In this document: in pieces, positions 43,501 to 49,125 of the stretch | Layout of the letters: every line of letters starts with the position of its first letter | How positions within the stretch are numbered: position 1 is the stretch's first letter | Assembly (NCBI GenBank): GCA_018062885.1 | Contig: JAGORJ010000003.1 | Span: 1 to 49,125, forward strand | Length of the DNA stretch: 49,125 nucleotides | Source: Patescibacteria group bacterium | GTDB lineage: Bacteria > Patescibacteriota > Patescibacteriia > UBA1558 > GWA2-36-10 | Reading direction: 5' to 3' | Program-made: the position numbers and the translations under genes | Notes under the pieces: generated by a model | What the model was told of the DNA's origin: nothing | The model's database searches: none | Seen by the model: only the letters and a program-made list of their open reading frames with translations

Positions 43501-46500
43501 TCTGTTTTGATACTCGGCAATATCCAAAGGTGCTGTGTCACCATAAGTTGACCATTGAGCACACTGACTGATGTTACTGGCAGTATTAAAATCTGTACAG
43601 CTGTCTATCGCATCACAAACAATCTTGTATGAATTTGTCTTTGGATCCAACACTGCAGTTGAAGACTTACAAGCCAGCCACTCGGCACATTGTCTATCTC
43701 GTCTGACTTGGACCAACTTATTAGCATCCAAAATGCCGGTGGTGATAGGTGCCACCGCCGCGTTTTGTTCTACATTTAAGTCATAAGTATCCAGTGTATT
43801 GTATTGATTGATAATTTCACTATGCTCACCATTCCAATTGTTTTCATCTCTCAATAAAATACAACCATTATTTTGATCAAACTGCCCCGCACATGAGCTA
43901 AGATCTATTTTGTTGTTATTATAATAGTAATAAGGCTTGTTATTATCCAAAGGATCAGAAAAAGTAGTACAAAGATTTTTGTCATCCGGACAACTGGCTG
44001 CCCAATCAGACACTAGCTCTAAATCCAAAGCATTTAGCTGACCGTCTTCATCGTCACTACAACCGATTGGGCTCGTGGCTAAACTATCAGTCTTAAACCA
44101 ACCATTCCACAAAACACCATTGATATTTAGATTCTTTTTGTAACTACAATTTTTATTACCTGGATCTTGGAAATAATAAACACCTTTATCAGAATTATAA
44201 GACTCACAATACAAAGCATCACTCGTGCACAATGATTGCGCATAATTATCTGGATTATTTATCTTATAAACAGTACTGTAAAGCTGCTGACCATCAGCAT
44301 TCACCTTAATAAGATTGTTTGCTTGATCCATTTGTGGCAAGCCCAAAGCGCTACAACCTTTGTAACCTTGTGGACAATAATTTTCTACTTTTGGTACCAA
44401 ATAGACCAAGCTATCAGCTGGTAAATTGAGTTGTGAGTCTAGTCCTGAGTGGAAAGTTTCTGCAAAAGGATTGAGGGAATTTTGTGTATCAATGGCTGCT
44501 ACACAACCGATAGAATCTTCTCGGCATAAACTTGCAAATGATTTCAAACTATAATCTGTACCATTGGTATCCTGATAAGCCTGACAGCCTAAATAGGCAC
44601 CAGTAAATGGTGTGTCACAAGACACTGGTGTTGACCAAGAATTTTTGACTAAAGACAAATTGTCTACTACTTCTTTCAATAAAATATTATCCAAAAATAT
44701 TTCACCCACACCATTTAATTCAAAGCGTAAACTTAAATTATCAAGCTCATTAAAATTAAAATTTTCTCCTGAAGACACTTGATAATTACGCCAAGTATTC
44801 GCTGACACACTTTCTAAAATGCCTAACTCATACTCTTCACTGCCATCTGTCAAAAATACTCTAACACTAGATATATTAGCCGTAGTTTTCATCCACCATG
44901 ACAGCTGATAAGCTTTGTCATTTTGCAAACTAGAAAGTGTTCTACTCAAAGTAGCATTAGCGTTGACCTTCAAAGAATGGCCACCGTTGGCTAAAGATTC
45001 ATTGGATAAATCCAAAGACGCCCCACTCCAAGGACTATAAGTATTATTTTCAAAATTATCCAAAAATACTTGTCTGACATTGTTTGCTGACTCACCCGCG
45101 TACCAGCGACAGCCAGCATATTGCGCTTGGCAACTATGACTTAAATTTGCAATCGCTTGATACTCTTGGCCGGTGCTCGCTCTCCTAAAAGACACACACT
45201 CAGCTGAAGCATAAATAAGCCTATCCTCTAAACGATAAAAAGCATTGCCTTCGGTATCAAAAAATTCACGACAATTTGGATTGACATTTGGATCATCAGC
45301 AGGGTCTGCTGTATCAGGTCCACACACAGCCATCAAACTCACATCGTCTGAGTCTATACAAGTATTTGTACCTGGTGCCACATTTGTACATGGACCAGCG
45401 TCAACATCACTTTGTAAAAAGGTCCAGGTCTTGAGCTGATAACCAGACACATCTTGACCTTCCCAAGTATAATACGTAGCGATATTTCCGGCTGACATTG
45501 GCACACATTGTCTCAGATAGCTATAATACTCTTTACCTTCGCCTCCCTTTGAGACAATATCCAAATTGGTAAACTCTTCACAGCCAACTTCTGAGCTAGG
45601 ACACTCCCTAGCTGTATCAGGAATAAGATTATAATATTCTGTATCCAAATCATTTTCCAAAACATCAAAAATATTTGGACTCTGGGCAAAAGAAGCATAA
45701 CCCACACATTCAGATGGACAGAGGTCACCGGAAGCAATCACCCCTGGAATCATCGGATCACCATTGGCCGGGAAATAGCCACGACAACCAACTTCTTCAA
45801 GCAAACACATTTGCCTATCATCATTCATGAAAATTCTTGCACCATCGCCGTAGTTCGTAAAAGAACTAGCTAAAGTTTGATTTGCTCCCACTTCTTCTAG
45901 CTTAACTGCATCTAAAATTGCGCCGGCACCCAAAATATTTATATTAAAACTAGTAGCTTGAATATTTATAGGAAAATTGATACTAAAAGATTCAGACTGC
46001 CAATCTGGTGTAATATCAAAAGTCTGACTAAATAATTCTCCCGTGCTAGTGCTCACTACAAAAGTAAAGTTATTTGGAGATGATGCTTTGGCCTGAAAAC
46101 TAAAAATAAATTTCCGATTCTTTAAAGGCACACCGCTTTCAAAACCAGTGCTCAAAGAATTTTGAAAACTACCAGCTTTAGCACCCAAATAAGCATCGCT
46201 CACAATGCTTAAGTTTGGTGATGACCAAGCGCTGGCGTCATACTCAAAGCTACCATTAGGCAAAAGATTGACGCCTAAGCCTGAAGCCATAACAATAAAC
46301 TCATGACAACCAGCTTGATCAGAAGGGCAATCAGCTGCCTTGTCATTCAAAAACAAATCATCATTGTCACTGGCTATATCTTGCAAAAGCCAAGCATTGT
46401 TTGCATCTTGTTCTTGAGAATAGCGCTTGCAACCAACTTCATCAGCCGTACAATAGTCAAGTGTTTGCTCGAGATAAGACATAGACTCTTCACCATTGTC

Positions 46501-48264
46501 AAAAGTCAAACAACCTGAATAAATTTCTCCGTCTTCACATCTATCAGCATCTAAACGCCAAATATTTTCTGATCTCACGCAATAGCCATATTGACTATCT
46601 AGACAATTACCCTCATCATCTTCGCGCAAACAAGTGGTCACATCAGCACAATACTCTTGTCTAGTATTTGACTCTTTGGACTCCAAAGTTGGTGCATAAG
46701 CCAAAGCCTCACAGCGAGCTGGTGGAATTTTTAAAACCCAATTTGGATCAACTAAATGATAATAAGGATTAAAGCTTCCCTCTACACCACTATAATATGG
46801 GCAACCTTGATTTTCAAAACAAGCTAATAATTCTCCTAAAGTCACCGCTTGTCCAGCTGGACTAAGACTTGCTGCCATCTCCCAACCAACTGGAATGACA
46901 TTGGCTTTGCGTAATTTGATTAAATTGTGATAACAAAAGCCTTGATTGTAGCAAGAGTCTGAATTATTTCTCGTGTCACTAGAGCCAAAAAAAGCAGTAT
47001 TTGGATTGAGCGTACCCTCATCTATCAATTGCGCCAAAGTCTTTTGCTGAGAAATAGCTTGTAAAAATTCACCAGTAATCACACAGTTGTCTGGATGACG
47101 AAAATCAGCCTGGTCAGGACAAATAGCAAAGTTTTCTAATAGATTAAAACTTTCTACTTCTTCAAACTCGACCGCAAATAAATCTCTAAAAATATCAGCG
47201 CCTCTAGCTGGACGATTGAGGTCTGCTCCACCACGCAATTGAGTCAATAAAGAATCTCTAAAGCTACCGTCTTTGTCATTGAAACATTCACTCAAATTAC
47301 CCACACAACTTTGACCCCATTGCAAAGCATACTTTAACATCTTAGAAGACAAAGTTTTCATAAAATACTGTCCCGCATCTTTCAAAATGTCACTCAATTT
47401 AACAGCATCTTCTTTTGCTAATCTCTCGAGTCTTTGCACTTCTGGATCAATGATTAAATCCCATTGTTTCTCATTGATTGTCAAAACTGTCATACAATGA
47501 GTCTTGACTTGACCAGCGATCGGCGAAGAAACGTCTCTGAAGCCCTTACATTCTTCAGCGGTCATTTTAGCCACATCAGCCGCTGTCATCTCTGCCTCAT
47601 TTAGCTTCTCAACTAAACCCTGAGCAATACCCAGGTCACTATTGGAAGCATCAAAAGAAGACCAAAAATCATCCCAATCTTTGGCAGTGCCTTGAGATGA
47701 CAATTTTACTTTAATAAAATTATCTATATCACCTTCTTTAAGCTGGCCAGAAAATTGAGACCATTTTTTTTGCACATCACGCCACTCACAATCAGGCGCT
47801 GGAGGCGCTTTTGAGTCTATCAGCTTCAAAGTCAAGGATAACTTGAGCTCTAAAGAAGGCTCACATAAATTAAAACCCAAATCTGCAAAAGTATTATCTT
47901 GCAAACTAGTAATAAATTCACCAATAGCCGCTTCTTTAGATTTTTGCAAAGAATCCTTGATAGACTCTCGTCTAAACAAAGATTTACCACCTTCAGCGCC
48001 CTCGGCAATAGAAGAAGCGATATTGTAAGCTAAATTGTTGACATAAGTTTTAACAGTATTATTAATAACTTGACTGCCTATTCTTTTTTGCAAAAAATCA
48101 TAAGCGTCTTCAATTTTCTGCCAAATCCACCAAGCTGGTTGCAAAGCTGCTTGCACAGGATCAACACCCTGAGCATAAGTACGCTGAGGCACGACTAAGG
48201 CAGCTGGCCCGACCAAAAAAATAGCCAGCATCAAGGTCACAATAAATTTTCTAGACTTGTTCAT
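40594..48264 (-). CDS. Giant secreted cysteine-rich protein of the T4SS-like locus
   Basis: The protein has 2556 residues. The signal peptide (about 1-31) ends in TYAQ. Residues 32-350 are helical. From about 435 on the protein is cysteine-rich, with at least eight copies of C-x5-G-C (for example CTADEVGC, CPSDQAGC, CPSSEVGC, CQAQYAGC, CREDSIGC, CEDGTNGC). Two jelly-roll modules resembling CBM4/9-type carbohydrate-binding domains lie at about 665-792 (LLPNGSFEYDASAW to ILDAVKLEEV) and 1065-1199 (LDNFENNTYSPWSG to IFLDNILLKEV). Near the C-terminus DWGDGTV marks a PKD-like domain. It is exported and disulfide-rich and probably binds glycans. It is one uninterrupted frame, between the TSP3 protein gene and the VirB6-like gene, and likely forms an extracellular part or effector of that system. 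Confidence 0.85.
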   Translation of the reverse strand: MNKSRKFIVTLMLAIFLVGPAALVVPQRTYAQGVDPVQAALQPAWWIWQKIEDAYDFLQKRIGSQVINNTVKTYVNNLAYNIASSIAEGAEGGKSLFRRESIKDSLQKSKEAAIGEFITSLQDNTFADLGFNLCEPSLELKLSLTLKLIDSKAPPAPDCEWRDVQKKWSQFSGQLKEGDIDNFIKVKLSSQGTAKDWDDFWSSFDASNSDLGIAQGLVEKLNEAEMTAADVAKMTAEECKGFRDVSSPIAGQVKTHCMTVLTINEKQWDLIIDPEVQRLERLAKEDAVKLSDILKDAGQYFMKTLSSKMLKYALQWGQSCVGNLSECFNDKDGSFRDSLLTQLRGGADLNRPARGADIFRDLFAVEFEEVESFNLLENFAICPDQADFRHPDNCVITGEFLQAISQQKTLAQLIDEGTLNPNTAFFGSSDTRNNSDSCYNQGFCYHNLIKLRKANVIPVGWEMAASLSPAGQAVTLGELLACFENQGCPYYSGVEGSFNPYYHLVDPNWVLKIPPARCEALAYAPTLESKESNTRQEYCADVTTCLREDDEGNCLDSQYGYCVRSENIWRLDADRCEDGEIYSGCLTFDNGEESMSYLEQTLDYCTADEVGCKRYSQEQDANNAWLLQDIASDNDDLFLNDKAADCPSDQAGCHEFIVMASGLGVNLLPNGSFEYDASAWSSPNLSIVSDAYLGAKAGSFQNSLSTGFESGVPLKNRKFIFSFQAKASSPNNFTFVVSTSTGELFSQTFDITPDWQSESFSINFPINIQATSFNINILGAGAILDAVKLEEVGANQTLASSFTNYGDGARIFMNDDRQMCLLEEVGCRGYFPANGDPMIPGVIASGDLCPSECVGYASFAQSPNIFDVLENDLDTEYYNLIPDTARECPSSEVGCEEFTNLDIVSKGGEGKEYYSYLRQCVPMSAGNIATYYTWEGQDVSGYQLKTWTFLQSDVDAGPCTNVAPGTNTCIDSDDVSLMAVCGPDTADPADDPNVNPNCREFFDTEGNAFYRLEDRLIYASAECVSFRRASTGQEYQAIANLSHSCQAQYAGCRWYAGESANNVRQVFLDNFENNTYSPWSGASLDLSNESLANGGHSLKVNANATLSRTLSSLQNDKAYQLSWWMKTTANISSVRVFLTDGSEEYELGILESVSANTWRNYQVSSGENFNFNELDNLSLRFELNGVGEIFLDNILLKEVVDNLSLVKNSWSTPVSCDTPFTGAYLGCQAYQDTNGTDYSLKSFASLCREDSIGCVAAIDTQNSLNPFAETFHSGLDSQLNLPADSLVYLVPKVENYCPQGYKGCSALGLPQMDQANNLIKVNADGQQLYSTVYKINNPDNYAQSLCTSDALYCESYNSDKGVYYFQDPGNKNCSYKKNLNINGVLWNGWFKTDSLATSPIGCSDDEDGQLNALDLELVSDWAASCPDDKNLCTTFSDPLDNNKPYYYYNNNKIDLSSCAGQFDQNNGCILLRDENNWNGEHSEIINQYNTLDTYDLNVEQNAAVAPITTGILDANKLVQVRRDRQCAEWLACKSSTAVLDPKTNSYKIVCDAIDSCTDFNTASNISQCAQWSTYGDTAPLDIAEYQNRATGENSHLTWSDKEYLGYSLPNFLPVKDLVSYNFAADENETDLRLVYQTDVTCTPAQDLDIDQINLRGLGTYPATCKDGLYWLNPKADEEVVKLSTRAYATQDAPFASSIIDNESKQTVEKAQAFIEANICEDGTNGCEPGYQKVTYSASGFVKYFANGNEDTSKSVCTIIGEDENVEKEEGDFCEQNSQCGGIGGRCSPPSKIEKFLNWEGICLEADLSTNIPEDGAQGVALKNYCNQWYPVGQIQGAQSLYNNFTTAGFYNESGNSLEMCAVGEEFVTQADRYYCGSTENGFGVDTGFSCTVLLKVPANSKIKLNQIASFGVFAYGNYLTNNAFVFESSVEGVRKVGADNACSGENDDNRDRGECVTEGAFFESQDFGGHNSFEGIVINPVDLASLFASVTGEIEYYYFDEAVEGDGTWNLDEGDSGSDNDKVLANGAQIYEDEDSCNDWDVDICPGGFHQVEVRDWRGSSHCGLYGARKQYGTRYCNPLAYNYYVKTDSSISDLTCTETNCAGPERGRECLRSEDAYSGITVPSAGCGTDANCLFKRCVESLPNPLATPYCSEYGNIEQTCDWSGCTPTNVQGCLASIFQVSGGVLNARAGVNADLLDEVDLCLDSDIEDSCTAAGGYEVDQPGASCSGLECLQQCEVISQIGAEGDRDLSWVRTDIWWRSSQNATFNRGWQAYYYDGASYARSAVYFDSTNINTPNISKYFGSAQGSSSASPVVTQAPLSTQENPNEAAIFFGRDFNTARAQMQYLFARLYNLTWSGGSYTGGITDPVNGVYDVQVNQDAGPDYNPMIYKVCGNGLCPEAQTGITVNAQNGQNVVGRRAVDTDLRFFYHAHPDHMPIVNIGVDWGDGTVRGDLAGSFIQRYKNNMPADYCDPNVEIRGKGRMGFAGTQEACQAGYKTFYHPYVYKPDAEYACDGSGGRPNILNAACYQPSVSVTDNWERVSSVDYDAWVVVYQQ

Positions 48265-48270
48265 AAAAAA

Positions 48271-49008
48271 TTAAAATTGAGTTAATTGATCTCTAATTTT
48301 TAATAATTCTTCATCGCTTAAAGCATTGATTGTTTCTAAATCTGCTTCTGGCTGGCTCAACAAAAAATTTCTCACCTCTTCAGGGCCCAGGCTTTCATCA
48401 AGACTATCTTGAGCTAGTTCACTTTCTTGTAAAATACTGAAAATATAAAGCAAATCATCATCGGTCAATTTATCCACTTCAGCTTGAGAAAAACCATTGT
48501 CTAATAAAAATTTTCTAAATTCAGCCAAAGCTGCTTCTTCTAAGGTCAAATCTCCACTAAAATTAACCGATTCTACTACATCAGCAAGTTTTGTGCTCGG
48601 TGTAATCAAACGTAAAAGATTGCAATCTTGTCCACTAGGACAAATCGGGTCATTACCAGAGCCAACTTCTTCTGAATCCGAAAATCCGTCTGAATCTGTG
48701 TCTGCCAAAAAAATACTAGTACCAAATTGGTATAATTCTTGATAATCATTGAGGCCATCTTGATCAGTGTCTTCGGCCCTAAGCTCTTCCATGGTTTTTT
48801 CTTTGCCAGTCTCAGAATCTATCAGTATTTTTGCTTTAAACTCTTCGGATAAATTGAGTGCCAAAGGATTTTCTAAGACTTGTTTTTTGTAATACCAAAA
48901 AATCAAAGCTAAAATGGCTAAACTCAAAAATAAAAACAGCCAAAAAAGCTTATTTTTACCCAAAGTCTTTAAGCCCGGCTGATTATAATCTCTGTAGTTA
49001 TCTAACAT
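48271..49008 (-). CDS. Membrane-anchored TSP3/EF-hand-like calcium-binding protein
   Basis: The protein has 245 residues. One membrane helix (about 22-43) follows a cytoplasmic start. Outside it are two type-3 thrombospondin/EF-hand-like calcium loops, DTDQDGLNDYQE and DTDSDGFSDSEE, with the repeat spacing typical of secreted calcium-binding stalks. The C-terminal part has two similar helical units: LLDNGFSQAEVDKLTDDDLLYIFSIL and FLLSQPEADLETINALSDEELLKIRDQL. It begins the second secretion-locus block and precedes the giant cysteine-rich gene by 6 bases. It may hold the giant protein or the pilus to the cell surface in a calcium-dependent way; that is inference from context. Confidence 0.82.
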   Translation of the reverse strand: MLDNYRDYNQPGLKTLGKNKLFWLFLFLSLAILALIFWYYKKQVLENPLALNLSEEFKAKILIDSETGKEKTMEELRAEDTDQDGLNDYQELYQFGTSIFLADTDSDGFSDSEEVGSGNDPICPSGQDCNLLRLITPSTKLADVVESVNFSGDLTLEEAALAEFRKFLLDNGFSQAEVDKLTDDDLLYIFSILQESELAQDSLDESLGPEEVRNFLLSQPEADLETINALSDEELLKIRDQLTQF

Positions 49009-49067
49009 CTTGAAAATGTAATTTTAATACAAAAAATATTTAACAATTTGAAAATATTTATAACATT

Positions 49068-49096
49068 ATTATACCATAAATAAAAAATTTGCCCAA
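49068..49096 (-). promoter_or_regulatory. Promoter of the second secretion-locus block
   Basis: On the minus strand TTGGGC (49091-49096), a 17-base spacer and an extended -10 TGG TATAAT (hexamer 49068-49073) lie 59 bases before ATG 49008. The -35 lies in the loop of the terminator of the gene upstream. Confidence 0.6.
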
Positions 49097-49107
49097 GAGC
49101 AAATTTT
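49084..49107 (-). terminator. Terminator of a gene beyond the right edge
   Basis: A 9-bp stem (AAAATTTGC, 49084-49092, with GCAAATTTT, 49099-49107) and a 6-base loop are followed on the minus strand by T-rich sequence. On the minus strand a frame ending in TAA at about 49106-49108 could be the last codons of the upstream gene, but only six codons are visible. Confidence 0.6.
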
Positions 49108-49125
49108 AATTATCAAACACCTGAT

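Noticed and set aside
24642-49008. Integrated conjugative element
   Set aside because: No relaxase, VirD4, integrase or transposase is found, and housekeeping genes lie between the blocks; the tRNA-Arg repeat lies outside and its copies are only 77 bases apart.

Overview
This window looks like a chromosomal segment of a Candidate Phyla Radiation (Patescibacteria) bacterium. That assignment is an inference from gene content and style: low GC, very short intergenic gaps, a type IV pilus operon with PilM/N/O/B/C but no PilQ secretin seen, a PrgI/VirB4-type secretion locus, huge cysteine-rich secreted proteins, surface proteins with W-A-W...G-W motifs, and extended C-terminal tails on ribosomal proteins. 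TGA is used as an ordinary stop (comF, and the VirB4 N-terminal gene), so the TGA=Gly code of some CPR lineages does not apply. I cannot name the lineage more precisely.

Layout. 1-8.8 kb (minus strand): type IV pilus operon read pilM-pilN-pilO-small membrane protein-pilB-response regulator-pilT-like-pilC, followed by two separately promoted prepilin genes, the last cut by the left edge. 8.9-16.0 kb (minus): four large secreted surface proteins, three of them diverged members of one fibre-like family. 16.2-24.6 kb (plus): a small exported protein, lemA, htpX, clpC, comF, three tRNAs (Ser-GCU, Ser-UGA, Arg-GCG), a membrane protein and recG. 24.6-33.4 kb (minus): a type IV secretion-like operon (unknown cytoplasmic protein, PrgI, a split VirB4, a VirB8-like protein, membrane proteins, a beta-propeller and two VirB2-like pilins with different ectodomains). 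33.5-35.3 kb (minus): rpsF-ssb-rpsR-efp. 35.5-36.7 kb (plus): an RNA/DNA methyltransferase. 36.7-49.0 kb (minus): the second part of the secretion locus, with a TSP3/EF-hand-like membrane protein, a 2556-residue cysteine-rich secreted protein, a VirB6/TrbL-like channel with a long soluble tail, and an unknown helical protein.

How the parts may work together. The T4 pilus, ComF and the VirB-like apparatus together suggest surface attachment and DNA or protein traffic across a single-membrane envelope. The VirB-like locus has no VirD4, VirB11, relaxase or transposase in this window, so it does not look like a conjugative element here. The most unusual parts are the two-pilin module, in which one pilin carries a putative LAS-type peptidase domain and the other a cysteine-rich ectodomain; the giant protein with repeated C-x5-G-C motifs; and a PilT homologue whose ATPase motifs have all decayed. 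No gene-free stretch longer than 300 bases exists apart from the tRNA region at 21.4-21.9 kb, which is annotated. Transcription signals are easy to see: sigma-70-like promoters with TATAAT, usually preceded by TGn, about 17 bases from a -35 that is often TTGTTG-like. Several overlap the terminator of the preceding gene.
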